From: Sphingomonas sp. R-74633
GTDB taxonomy: Bacteria; Pseudomonadota; Alphaproteobacteria; Sphingomonadales; Sphingomonadaceae
NCBI RefSeq assembly: GCF_013416555.1
Contig: NZ_JACCFG010000004.1
Coordinates: 496,001-560,000, forward strand
Reading direction: 5' to 3'
DNA: 64,000 nt
Shown here: piece by piece, positions 8,928 through 17,062 of the stretch
How positions within the stretch are numbered: position 1 is the first letter of the stretch
Layout: the number at the start of each line of letters is the position of its first letter
Notes under the pieces: model-generated
The model's database searches: none
What the model saw: only the letters and a program-made list of their open reading frames with translations
What the model was told of the DNA's origin: nothing
Translations under genes and position numbers: made by a program

Positions 8928-9560
8928 TTAGGCGTTCGGAAGCGCCGCGACGAAGGCACGGGCATTGGCCCCCACCAGGGCGGCGCTCATCCCCACCTTG
9001 TACAGCGCCGAACCGAGCCCGAAGCCATTGGCCCCCGCGGCAAGCCACGGGTCCATATTGTCGGGGGCGATACCGCCCACCGGCAGCACCTTGGCGTCCT
9101 TGGGCAGCACTGCCCGCATCGCCTTGAGAATACCGGGATTCGCCGCCTCGGCCGGGAACAGCTTGAGCGCCGTCGCCCCGGTGTCGAGCGCGGCAAAGGC
9201 CTCGCTCATCGTCGCGATGCCGGGCAGCGAGACCAGCCCCGCAGCGGCGCTGGCGGCGATGACCTTCATATTGGCGTTAGGCGAGATGATCATCGTGCCC
9301 CCGGCGCCCTGCACCGCAGCCACCTGCGCCTCGGTGAGCACGGTCCCTGCGCCGATCTGGGCTCGGCCCGCGAAGCGCTTGGCGAGGCGGGCAACGCTCT
9401 CCAACGGATCGGGCGAGTTCATCGGCACTTCGATCAGGGTAAAGCCAGCAGAAACAAGCTCTTCGCCGATCGCCTCGACCTCATCGGGCTTCACCCCGCG
9501 CAGGATCGCGACCAGCGGGCAGCGGGCAAAATCTTGGTCAAAACTGGCGATATGGCTCAC
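8928..9560 (-). CDS. dgoA: 2-dehydro-3-deoxy-6-phosphogalactonate aldolase
   Basis: 210 residues, a class I aldolase of the KDPG/KDPGal family. It splits 2-dehydro-3-deoxy-6-phosphogalactonate into pyruvate and glyceraldehyde 3-phosphate, the last step of the De Ley-Doudoroff pathway. LVAILRGVKPDE and LIEVPMNSPDP (Glu44 catalytic) precede the Schiff-base Lys133 in ALKLFPAE, and VLPVGGIAPDN binds phosphate. The galactonate rather than gluconate assignment follows from the adjacent dgoK. Start is GTG at 9560, overlapping the dgoK stop as GTGA. Cytoplasmic. Confidence 0.93.
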   Translation of the reverse strand: MSHIASFDQDFARCPLVAILRGVKPDEVEAIGEELVSAGFTLIEVPMNSPDPLESVARLAKRFAGRAQIGAGTVLTEAQVAAVQGAGGTMIISPNANMKVIAASAAAGLVSLPGIATMSEAFAALDTGATALKLFPAEAANPGILKAMRAVLPKDAKVLPVGGIAPDNMDPWLAAGANGFGLGSALYKVGMSAALVGANARAFVAALPNA

Positions 9561-10423
9561 GATACACTCCCGATTGCGATGATCCCGGCCACGAAGGCCG
9601 CATGGCTGTCGACCAGCACGGCGCGGCGGCCATGCGCCTCGATCGCCGCGACATAGAGACCGCCGAGCATGCGGTCGGCGAGGATGTGGACCTCGTCATG
9701 TCCCACCCGCTCGAGCCGCGCCGCAACGTCGCTGCCGATCAGCAGCCCGCTGGCATAGCTCGCCGCGTCGACATCGCTCCGCTCACCGAGCAGCTTGGCG
9801 GCGCGGATGCCGAACAGCGAGGCGGCGAGGTCGCGCTTGCGCCCCTCCTCCACCCCGTCAAGGAATGCCTGGCCGATCGTTACTTCGTCGCTAAGCTGCG
9901 AGGAAAGCAGCCCATATTTGCGCAGCAGCGCGAACAGCTCGCCGGTCATCGCCGTAGTGAAGCCGGCGATCCGGCCGCCTTCCATCAGCGCCCATTTGCA
10001 GTGCGTGCCCGGCTGGGCAAGCAGCGCGTCGTGCGGAACCAGCCCCGCTGCGACGGCGCCGAGAAGCTGGACTTCCTCGCCCCGCATCACGTCCGCCGGC
10101 CCGGTCACCGAGACGCCGGGGACGATGGCGGTATTGTCGTCGATCCGCAGCAGATTGGCGGCGAGATCCTCGACCCCGGCCGGGGCCGAAACATAGGGCG
10201 CCACCCGCCAGCCGATGTTCGAGCCGACCATGCCGGCCATCAGCATCGGCAGGTCGCCGAAGCGGGAGCGAATGCCCGCCGCCTCGGCTTCGAAGTCGGT
10301 GACCGAAGTCACGCCGCGATCGTCCCGCTCGGTGCGGACGACCTGGCCGCCCTCGATCAAGAAGACGCGCCGGTTGGTCGTCCCCCAATCGATGGCGAGA
10401 AAGGTACCCGAGAAGCTCACCAC
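9557..10423 (-). CDS. dgoK: 2-dehydro-3-deoxygalactonokinase
   Basis: About 288 residues. It phosphorylates 2-dehydro-3-deoxygalactonate at C6 with ATP. The ASKHA-type phosphate loop AIDWGTTNRRVFLIEGG is at the N-terminus, followed by family motifs PMLMAGMVGSNIGW, MRGEEVQLLGA and LAQPGTHCKWALM. The frame begins GTG-GTG-AGC: the first GTG is at 10423, while the second at 10420 makes a GTGA overlap with the symporter stop and is equally plausible. It is the middle gene of symporter-dgoK-dgoA. Cytoplasmic. Confidence 0.92.
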   Translation of the reverse strand: MVSFSGTFLAIDWGTTNRRVFLIEGGQVVRTERDDRGVTSVTDFEAEAAGIRSRFGDLPMLMAGMVGSNIGWRVAPYVSAPAGVEDLAANLLRIDDNTAIVPGVSVTGPADVMRGEEVQLLGAVAAGLVPHDALLAQPGTHCKWALMEGGRIAGFTTAMTGELFALLRKYGLLSSQLSDEVTIGQAFLDGVEEGRKRDLAASLFGIRAAKLLGERSDVDAASYASGLLIGSDVAARLERVGHDEVHILADRMLGGLYVAAIEAHGRRAVLVDSHAAFVAGIIAIGSVS

Positions 10424-12060
10424 CAGGTCGCGTACAGCGCGATGAGGATGAGGATCACGCCGATGCCGGCCACGTTGAACACGTTGGGCGTCTTGAAGCT
10501 GACGCCCTCCATGGTCACGCGATTGGCGTCGCCGCGGCCCTTGAACACGATCGAGACGATCATCGCGAGCGCCAGGCTGACCAGGAACACAAACAGCATG
10601 CGGTTCATGAAGGGGAACAGCCAGGTGTTGAGCGCCTCGGGGATGTAGGTCGCGGGATGCTCGATGCTGATGACGGACTTCAGCACCAGCGACAGCACCA
10701 CCGACGTCACCGCTGCGACAATCGCACCGTTCTCCGTCGCCGGCTTCCAGAACAGGCCGAGCAGGAAGATCACCGTGATGCCGGGCGTGAAGAAGCCCGA
10801 GAACTCCTGGATGAACTGGAACGCCTGGTCCGACTGGCCGATCAGCGGCTTGGCGGCGATGATCGCGATCACGACTGCAATAGCGGCGACGACGCGGCCG
10901 ACGAGCACGAGGTGCTTTTCCTGGCCGGTCTTGCCGGTGCCATTCTCGCCACGCGTGTTGATGCCGCGCGCCTTGGCGTAGAGGTCGAGCGTGAAGATCG
11001 TGCCGATCGAATTGATCTTCGACGCGGTCGACGCGATGATCGCGGCGACGAGCGCGGCGAAGACGAGGCCGAGCAGGCCGGGCGGCAGCAGCTTGAGCAT
11101 CGTCGGATAGGCTTCGTCACCCACCGCGAGGTTCGGCGCGAGCATCACCGCGGCGATGCCCGGCAGCACGATGATCACCGGCATGAGGAGCTTGAGATAG
11201 GCAGCGAGCGTGATGCCCTTCTGCGCCTCGCCAAGGTTCTTCGCAGCCAGTGCGCGCTGGATGATATACTGGTTGAAGCCCCAATAGCTCAGGTTCGCGA
11301 TCCACATGCCGCCGATCAGCACGGCGATGCCCGGCAGGTCCTTGTAGAAAGGATTGTCGGGCGAGAGGATCATGTCGAACTTCTCGGGATGGGCGGTCGC
11401 CAGCGTGTGGAAGCCGGCGAAGATGCCCTGCCCGCCGCCGATCTGGTCGAGCGTCAGGTACGAGACGATCAGGCCGCCCATCACCAGCAGCGTCACCTGG
11501 ACGATGTCGGTGAGCGCCACGGCCTTCAGGCCACCATAGAGCTGGTAGAGCAAAGCGAAGCCGCCGAGTCCGATCAGCGCCGCGGTCTGGTCGACGCCCG
11601 CGACCTTGTGGACGGCGATCGAGCCGAGCCAGATGATCGAGGTGAGATTCACGAACACGTAGAGCGCGAGCCAGAACACCGCCATCAGCACAGGCAGGAT
11701 CTTGCCGTACCGCTGCTCGAGGAACTGCGGCATGGTGTAAATCTGGTTCTTGAGGAAGATCGGCAGGAAATATTTGCCGACGATCAGCAGCGTGAGCGCC
11801 GCCATCCACTCATAGGAGGCGATTGCCAGGCCGATCTTGTAGCCCGAACCGGCCATACCGACGATTTGTTCTGCAGAAATATTTGCAGCGATCAGCGACG
11901 CGCCGATTGCCCACCAGGGCAGCGACTTGGACGCGAGGAAATAGTCGGACGTATCCTTGGCGTGACCGGCCTTCTCGCGGCTAACCCATTGGGCTAGGCC
12001 GAAAATACCGATTGCGTAGATAATGACCACGATCAGGTCGATTTGCGACAGACTTGTCAC
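10417..12060 (-). CDS. Sodium/sugar symporter of the SSS family (vSGLT-like)
   Basis: 547 residues with about fourteen helices. The sequence strongly recalls the Vibrio sodium/galactose transporter vSGLT: SLIAANISAEQIVGMAGSGY, ASYEWMAALTLLIVGKYFLP, LYGGLKAVALTDIVQVTLL, NLSYWGFNQYIIQRALAAKN and AALVAAIIASTASKINSIGT (sodium-site region). Sodium-driven uptake of galactose or a related hexose fits the oxidative galactose genes around it. First gene of a three-gene operon with dgoK and dgoA. Its promoter region is shared with the divergent GntR regulator and contains candidate operator b. Confidence 0.92.
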   Translation of the reverse strand: MTSLSQIDLIVVIIYAIGIFGLAQWVSREKAGHAKDTSDYFLASKSLPWWAIGASLIAANISAEQIVGMAGSGYKIGLAIASYEWMAALTLLIVGKYFLPIFLKNQIYTMPQFLEQRYGKILPVLMAVFWLALYVFVNLTSIIWLGSIAVHKVAGVDQTAALIGLGGFALLYQLYGGLKAVALTDIVQVTLLVMGGLIVSYLTLDQIGGGQGIFAGFHTLATAHPEKFDMILSPDNPFYKDLPGIAVLIGGMWIANLSYWGFNQYIIQRALAAKNLGEAQKGITLAAYLKLLMPVIIVLPGIAAVMLAPNLAVGDEAYPTMLKLLPPGLLGLVFAALVAAIIASTASKINSIGTIFTLDLYAKARGINTRGENGTGKTGQEKHLVLVGRVVAAIAVVIAIIAAKPLIGQSDQAFQFIQEFSGFFTPGITVIFLLGLFWKPATENGAIVAAVTSVVLSLVLKSVISIEHPATYIPEALNTWLFPFMNRMLFVFLVSLALAMIVSIVFKGRGDANRVTMEGVSFKTPNVFNVAGIGVILILIALYATWW

Positions 12061-12110
12061 GCGCTATCCCTCCCTAAGGCGCCGCGCGCTATAGGGCGGC
12101 TGAATGGTTC

Positions 12111-12130
12111 ATTTATCGTATTAATTGGTC
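12111..12130. promoter_or_regulatory. Candidate regulon operator, site b (between symporter and regulator)
   Basis: ATTTATCGTATTAATTGGTC lies in the divergent region, 51 bases from the symporter start and 84 from the regulator start. ATCGTAT is at 12115-12121. ATTTATCGTAT is repeated exactly, on the opposite strand, in site f before the sulfatase. Confidence 0.55.
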
Positions 12131-12213
12131 TTGTCTAGCGTTCAGTTTGGGATACAGCTAGCGAGAGAGGGCAAGCGACGATCGTCGCCTCGATAGAAAA
12201 GGAAAACCCGCGC

Positions 12214-12951
12214 GTGGCAACGTCTCTTTCCAGGTCGCAAGACGAGCTGCGGCCGCAGCTCGGGCGCAACCTGACCTATGGACTGCTCGACCGTCTCGGC
12301 CGGGCAATCGTTACCGGCCAGTACGAGACCCAGCCCTTCCCCACCGAGGCTGAGCTGACCAAACAGCACGGCGTGAGCCGTTCGGTGACGCGCGAAGCGG
12401 TGAAGATGCTCACGGCCAAGGGCCTGTTGAGCGCTCGCCCGCGCCAGGGCACCGTGGTCGAGCCGACTTCGTCCTGGAACCTGTTTGACACCGACGTGCT
12501 GCGCTGGCTGCTCGAGCGGCAATTCTCGGTCGACCTGCTCAAGCAGTTCAACCAGTTGCGCGTCGCGATCGAGCCTGAGGCCGCCGCACTCGCCGCGCGA
12601 TTCGCCGACGAGGACGACATGACGGTGATCGCCGAGGGCCTGGCCCGCATGGTCGCTGCCGAGAAGGGGCTGGACGACACGCTGGAGGCCGACATCGCCT
12701 TCCACGTCTCGATCCTGCGCGCTTCGGGCAACCCCTTCTACGCGCAGTTCCGCGACGTGGTGGGCACCGCGCTGCGCACATCGATCCGCTTCACCAACCG
12801 CGTGAAGGGCCGCACCGCCAATGTCGGCGATCACGGCCGCGTGCTCGATGCGATCAAGGCCCGCGACCCCGATGCAGCCCGCATCGCGATGCGCGCCCTG
12901 ATCTCCGATGTGCTCGAACTGATCGACACCTACGAACCTTCCGCCAGCTGA
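12214..12951 (+). CDS. GntR family regulator, FadR subfamily (probable DgoR-like repressor of the locus)
   Basis: 245 residues. An N-terminal winged helix (about residues 18-85) shows FPTEAELTKQHGVSRSVTRE, AVKMLTAKGLLSARPRQGT and a C-terminal all-helical FCD ligand domain with AALAARFADEDD, ADIAFHVSILRASGNP and DHGRVLDAIKARDPDAARIA; FCD domains often bind sugar acids through a metal. GTG start at 12214 is preceded by AAAAGGA. It is divergent from the symporter operon and convergent with the GH43-containing operon. By position it is the best candidate for the protein that binds the ATC(G/A)TAT sites, with galactonate or 2-dehydro-3-deoxygalactonate as a possible inducer (inference). Confidence 0.88.
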   Translation: MATSLSRSQDELRPQLGRNLTYGLLDRLGRAIVTGQYETQPFPTEAELTKQHGVSRSVTREAVKMLTAKGLLSARPRQGTVVEPTSSWNLFDTDVLRWLLERQFSVDLLKQFNQLRVAIEPEAAALAARFADEDDMTVIAEGLARMVAAEKGLDDTLEADIAFHVSILRASGNPFYAQFRDVVGTALRTSIRFTNRVKGRTANVGDHGRVLDAIKARDPDAARIAMRALISDVLELIDTYEPSAS

Positions 12952-12957
12952 GCCGGA

Positions 12958-12985
12958 CTGCCGATCAATCCATCTTGATCGGCAG
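12958..12985. terminator. Hairpin between convergent genes, overlapping the GH43 stop codon
   Basis: CTGCCGATCAA (12958-12968) pairs perfectly with TTGATCGGCAG (12975-12985) around a 6-base loop. The regulator ends at 12951 and the convergent GH43 at 12965, so the 11-bp stem includes the last codons of GH43. There is no long T run, so bidirectional termination is probable rather than certain. Confidence 0.55.
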
Positions 12986-13891
12986 TATCGACCCGTCCTT
13001 GCCGAAGGTCATCGAAGTGATCGCGACCCGGCGCGAGCCGGTATAGGGGCCGTCATGCGGCTGCCCTTCCCAGCGGTGATAGGCAATGTACCAGCGCCCG
13101 TCCTTGGGATCGCGCAGGAACGCGTGATGCCCCGGGCCCTTATACTTGGCATCGCTCACCAGGATCGGCCCGCGATACTTCCACGGGCCAGTCGGCGACG
13201 ACGCGGTCGCATAGTGGACCGAATAAGTCGTGTCGCGGAAATTGCCTGACGAGTAGGACAGGTAATAGACGCCCTTGCGCTCGAACATGAACGAGCCTTC
13301 GGTGAAGTGCGCGGGCGTCTTCACCTTCACTTCACGGTCAATGCTGACCATGTCGGGCTTGAGCTGCCAGACGCGCAGCGTCGCACCCGCGCTGCCGCCG
13401 GCATAGAGATAGGCCTTGCCGCTTCTGGGATCGACGAACACCGCCGGGTCGATCGCCTCGAAGCCGTGGCCGCCATCATTTACGAGCGGCTTGCCGCTGT
13501 CCTTGCACGGCCCCGCCGGACCTTCGCAGGTCGCCACGCCGATGCGGCTCGGCGTCGGGTTCTGGGGGCCGACCGAATAATAGAAATAGTAGCGGCTGCC
13601 GACGCGTACCATGTCCGGGGCCCACAGGCGATGCTCGGGCGCCTTGTCGTCGTTGATCCACGGGATCATCGTATGGTCGAGGAGGACGGGCCCCTTCTCC
13701 CACTTCTGCATGTCGAGCGAATGCCACGCGACCAGCGTCTTCCCGCCGAAGGTCGGGTAGAGCCAGTACTGACCTTCCGCGACTTCGAAATCGGGATCGG
13801 CGCCATCGAAGAACGACGGCGCGTCCTGGGCGTGCGCCGGCAGCGCGGCGAGGACGAGCCCCGCCAGCGCTGCCGAAACGATGTGCCGCAT
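12965..13891 (-). CDS. Secreted GH43-like glycosidase
   Basis: About 308 residues with a signal peptide (AALAGLVLAALPAHAQ). Propeller repeats carry GADPDFEVAEGQYWLYPTFGG (general-base Asp in DPDF), HRLWAPDMVRVGSRYYFYYS, IDPAVFVDPRSGKAYLYAGG and FTEGSFMFERKGVYYLSYSS (general-acid Glu). This matches GH43 enzymes that cleave arabinosyl, xylosyl or galactosyl linkages. Last gene of a five-gene operon. The ATG at 13891 overlaps the upstream stop as TGATG; a GTG one codon earlier is an alternative. Periplasmic or outer surface. Confidence 0.85.
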   Translation of the reverse strand: MRHIVSAALAGLVLAALPAHAQDAPSFFDGADPDFEVAEGQYWLYPTFGGKTLVAWHSLDMQKWEKGPVLLDHTMIPWINDDKAPEHRLWAPDMVRVGSRYYFYYSVGPQNPTPSRIGVATCEGPAGPCKDSGKPLVNDGGHGFEAIDPAVFVDPRSGKAYLYAGGSAGATLRVWQLKPDMVSIDREVKVKTPAHFTEGSFMFERKGVYYLSYSSGNFRDTTYSVHYATASSPTGPWKYRGPILVSDAKYKGPGHHAFLRDPKDGRWYIAYHRWEGQPHDGPYTGSRRVAITSMTFGKDGSILPIKMD

Positions 13892-15027
13892 CACTTGGCT
13901 GCCGGCGCCGCGGGCACAACGCCCTTGGGCGAAGTGGCGAGGCGCTTGATCAGGTCGGTCTCGGCCTGGCGATAGGGCGTGCCGTCGCCGCGGAACACTT
14001 CGTGGAACCAGATCGTCGGCTCATCCGAAGTATAGGGCTTCTTCCAGCTGTCCCAGGGCAGGCGCGTCTGCGTCTTCCCGTCGACAAAGCCCCAGTTCAT
14101 CATGCCGATGTTCAGCCGCTTCGCGATCGGCAGCGAACCGTCGAAGGTCGAGCCGTTACCGCGTGCCATATACTCGGTGCAGATCACCGGGCGGCCGAAG
14201 CTGAGCATCTGGTGCGCACGCTTCTCGAAGGTCTCGGGCCAGCTGTAATCGTGGAAGGTCAGCACGTCCGACTGGGTGAGCTGCGTCTTCTCGACCGCGT
14301 CGCGCTTGCTCATGTTGTTCCAGTCCTCCCCGATCCAAACGCCGGAGGTCAGCGGCTGGCTCGGGTCCACCGAGCGCGCCCAGGCGAACACCTGCGGCAG
14401 CAGCTTGGCGACCATTTCCTTCTTGTTCGGCGTCGGCTTGTAGTTGCCGCCGCCGCCATTGTTCGGCTCGTTCCACAGATCCCAACCGAGTACGCGCGGG
14501 TCGTTGGCGAAGGCGCCGACGACGCCCTTCACATAGCCTTCGAGCTTGCCATACTGGCTCTCGTCCTTGAGGCGGGCGGCGCCCGGCGCCTGGACCCAGC
14601 CCGAATTATGAACACCGGGGATCGGCGGATGCTGCGGCCCTGCGACCGGGTTGGGATCCCAGCAGCTGTCGAACAGGACGAACAGCGGCTTGATGTGATG
14701 CTTGGCGGCGATCGTGAGGAACACGTCCATCCGCTTCTTCAGCCCCTCGGGATCATTCTCCCAGAGCAGATTGTGCAGGAACACGCGCATCGTGTTCATC
14801 CCGATCGACTCGGCATAGCCCAGTTCCTTGTCGATCGTGGCGGGATCGAAGGTCTCGGGCTGCCACATTTCGAGCTGGTTGATCGCATTAGCCGGCGTGA
14901 AGTTGGCGCCGACCAGCCAGGGCTGTTTGGCATACCAGGCGTTCGCCTGGGCGGGAGTCCACTGGTCGCGCGCCATTGCCGGCGTCGCGACGAGCAGAGC
15001 GGCGAGGAATAGGAAGATCCGGTTCAT
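13891..15027 (-). CDS. Secreted clan GH-A glycosidase (GH5/cellulase-like fold)
   Basis: 378 residues with a signal peptide (FLFLAALLVATPAMA). TIM-barrel hallmarks of clan GH-A: the acid/base Glu186 in VLGWDLWNEPNNGGGG and the nucleophile Glu284 in PVICTEYMARGN, with MNTMRVFLHNLLWEN and HHIKPLFVLFDSCWDPNP in early strands. The family cannot be fixed by eye; similar proteins are loosely called cellulase, mannanase or 1,4-beta-xylanase. In this operon a beta-galactan or arabinogalactan backbone is the likely substrate (inference). The frame is open to 15273, but only the ATG at 15027 gives a signal peptide. Confidence 0.8.
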   Translation of the reverse strand: MNRIFLFLAALLVATPAMARDQWTPAQANAWYAKQPWLVGANFTPANAINQLEMWQPETFDPATIDKELGYAESIGMNTMRVFLHNLLWENDPEGLKKRMDVFLTIAAKHHIKPLFVLFDSCWDPNPVAGPQHPPIPGVHNSGWVQAPGAARLKDESQYGKLEGYVKGVVGAFANDPRVLGWDLWNEPNNGGGGNYKPTPNKKEMVAKLLPQVFAWARSVDPSQPLTSGVWIGEDWNNMSKRDAVEKTQLTQSDVLTFHDYSWPETFEKRAHQMLSFGRPVICTEYMARGNGSTFDGSLPIAKRLNIGMMNWGFVDGKTQTRLPWDSWKKPYTSDEPTIWFHEVFRGDGTPYRQAETDLIKRLATSPKGVVPAAPAAK

Positions 15028-15041
15028 CTTCGTGTCCCTTC

Positions 15042-16196
15042 TTAGCGCTTGCCGGCCTGACCGGTGGTCAGGCGATAGGTCATGACGTTGCGATAGGTCT
15101 GGCCCGGCGCGAGGCGCGCATCGGGGAAGCCCTTCTGGTTCGGTGCATCCGGGAAGATCTGCGGCTCCATCACGATGGCGTCGCCCTCGCGGTAGACCTT
15201 CTTCGACTTGCCGTAAGAGGTGCCGTCGAGGAAATTGCCCGAATAGAATTGCAGGCCCGGCTGGTTCGACCACAGCTCGAAGCCGCGGCCAGAGACCGGA
15301 TCATAGACCTTCGCCATCATGTGCTGGGTCTTGGTGACTTCGCGGCCGATCACCCAATTATGGTCATAGCCGCGCGCCCAGACGATCTGCTGGTCCTTGG
15401 CTTCGCGCACGCGCAGGCCGACGGCCATCGGCTTGCGGAAATCGAACACGGTACCGGCCACGGGCTTGAACTCGCCGGTGGGGATCGCGCCGTCGTCGGT
15501 CGGCAGATAGGTCTGCGCCGGGATCGTCACGACATGGCCCATCGCGCCATTCGACGAGCCTTCGCCCGACAGGTTCCAATAGGCGTGGTTGGTCAGGTTC
15601 GCGATCGTCAGCTTGTCGGTGGTCGCAGTGTATTCGATCGTCAGATTGTTCTGCTCGTCGAGCGAATAGGTCGCGTCGACGGTCATCGTGCCGGGATAGC
15701 CCTGGTCGCCGTCCGGGCTGACATAGCGCAGCGTCACCGATGCGGTCGGGCCGTTCTTCACCGAGACCACCTCCCACAGCACCTTGTCGAAGCCGGTGGT
15801 GCCGCCGTGGAGCGCGTTCTTCCCGTTGTTGACCGGGGTCTGGTAGGTCTGCCCGTCGAGCTTGAAGCGGCCCGCCGCCAGGCGGTTGCCGAAACGGCCG
15901 ACGATCGGGCCGAAATACTGCGGCTTGGCGATATACTGCTCGATATTGTCATAGCCGAGCGCCACGTCCGCCTTGCGGCCATTGCGGTCGGGCATGATCA
16001 CCGACTGGATCGTCGCCCCCCAGGCGATGATGTTCGCCGAAACGCCCTTGGCGTTGGACAGCGTCACCGAAGCGACCGCGCGGCCATCCGCCAGCCGGCC
16101 GAAGGTGCCGCGCTTGGCGGTCGCCGCTTCGGCGTTCGAGGCGAGCGCGCAGGCGAGTGCCGCTCCCAGAAGCAGTGCGCTTTTGTTCAGGGTCAT
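15042..16196 (-). CDS. galM: Aldose 1-epimerase (mutarotase), exported
   Basis: About 384 residues with a signal peptide (ALLLGAALACALASNAEA), so it acts in the periplasm. It interconverts alpha and beta anomers of galactose or other aldoses. Family motifs: GATIQSVIMPDRNGRKADV, GPIVGRFGNRLAAGRF, NALHGGTTGFDK, LTNHAYWNLSG (catalytic His), ARGYDHNWVIG and SNQPGLQFYSGN. Supplying the right anomer would aid both transport and the galactose dehydrogenase. The ATG at 16196 follows an AGGAGGAAAG ribosome-binding site; the in-frame ATG at 16211 lies upstream of that site and is rejected. Confidence 0.92.
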   Translation of the reverse strand: MTLNKSALLLGAALACALASNAEAATAKRGTFGRLADGRAVASVTLSNAKGVSANIIAWGATIQSVIMPDRNGRKADVALGYDNIEQYIAKPQYFGPIVGRFGNRLAAGRFKLDGQTYQTPVNNGKNALHGGTTGFDKVLWEVVSVKNGPTASVTLRYVSPDGDQGYPGTMTVDATYSLDEQNNLTIEYTATTDKLTIANLTNHAYWNLSGEGSSNGAMGHVVTIPAQTYLPTDDGAIPTGEFKPVAGTVFDFRKPMAVGLRVREAKDQQIVWARGYDHNWVIGREVTKTQHMMAKVYDPVSGRGFELWSNQPGLQFYSGNFLDGTSYGKSKKVYREGDAIVMEPQIFPDAPNQKGFPDARLAPGQTYRNVMTYRLTTGQAGKR

Positions 16197-16207
16197 CGCT
16201 TTCCTCC

Positions 16208-17062
16208 TCAACCGCGATAGAGCTGAGTCGCCAGGCCGCGGCAGCCCGGATCGACTTCAAACAATGCGCCTGCATGGGGCTCGTCCACCCCGTCGCAGGC
16301 CGATGTGACGAACATGCGGTCCAGATCGGGGCCGGCAAAGGTGCAACTGGTGATCTGGCTCGCCGGCAGCGTGATGCTACGCTCGCGCTGGCCCTCAGGC
16401 GAGAAGCGCGTGACGCAGCCCGCGCCCCAGCAGCCGACCCACAGGCAGCCTTCGGCGTCGAAGGTCATGCCGTCCGGATTGCCCCATTCGGGCTGGAATT
16501 CGATGAACGGGGTCCGCGGGCCGAGCGATCCGTCGTCGTGGATGTCGAAGCGGAAGATCGTCGCCAGCGAGGTGTCCGTGTGCAGCAGGCAGCTGCCGTC
16601 CGCGGCGATCGCCGGGCCGTTGGCGATCGCATAGGGGCGATCGACGCGGGTGGCGGCGCCGTTGGTGTCGAGCCGGTAGAAGCTGCCGGTCGGGTCGGTG
16701 CAATTGATCGACATGGTACCGGCCCAGATGCGCCCCTGCGCATCGGCCTTGGCGTCGTTGATCCGGTTCTCAACGCGGTCCGTCTCGGGCGAGGCGATCG
16801 TCCGCGTGGTGCCGGTCTCAGGATCGAAGCGGACGAAGCGGCGGCCAAGGCCGAGGACAAAGCCGCCCGCATCCCGCTCGATCGCCCAGCCGAGATAGTC
16901 GTCGAATACCCAGCCAGCGATTGCGCCGCTGTCGAGTGACAGCCGGTTGAGGCGGTGCGAGAGGATATCGGTCCAGTAGAGCGCATTGTCGCGCGCCGAC
17001 CAGAGCGGCCCCTCGCCGAGCACATCGCGCCGGTCGCGCTCAACGATCCGGACGAGAGACAT
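16208..17062 (-). CDS. SMP-30/gluconolactonase family lactonase, probable galactonolactonase
   Basis: 284 residues, cytoplasmic, six-bladed propeller of the SMP-30/regucalcin/gluconolactonase family. Metal-binding and catalytic regions are visible: VLGEGPLWSARDNALYWTD (Glu ligand), RVENRINDAKADAQGRIWAG (Asn/Asp) and WGNPDGMTFDAEGCLWVGCW (Asp). It would open the galactono-1,4-lactone made by the dehydrogenase at 18980 to galactonate for the dehydratase. The ATG at 17062 overlaps the dehydratase stop as TGATG; the longer open frame lies inside that gene. Arabinonolactone or another aldonolactone is an alternative substrate. Confidence 0.88.
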   Translation of the reverse strand: MSLVRIVERDRRDVLGEGPLWSARDNALYWTDILSHRLNRLSLDSGAIAGWVFDDYLGWAIERDAGGFVLGLGRRFVRFDPETGTTRTIASPETDRVENRINDAKADAQGRIWAGTMSINCTDPTGSFYRLDTNGAATRVDRPYAIANGPAIAADGSCLLHTDTSLATIFRFDIHDDGSLGPRTPFIEFQPEWGNPDGMTFDAEGCLWVGCWGAGCVTRFSPEGQRERSITLPASQITSCTFAGPDLDRMFVTSACDGVDEPHAGALFEVDPGCRGLATQLYRG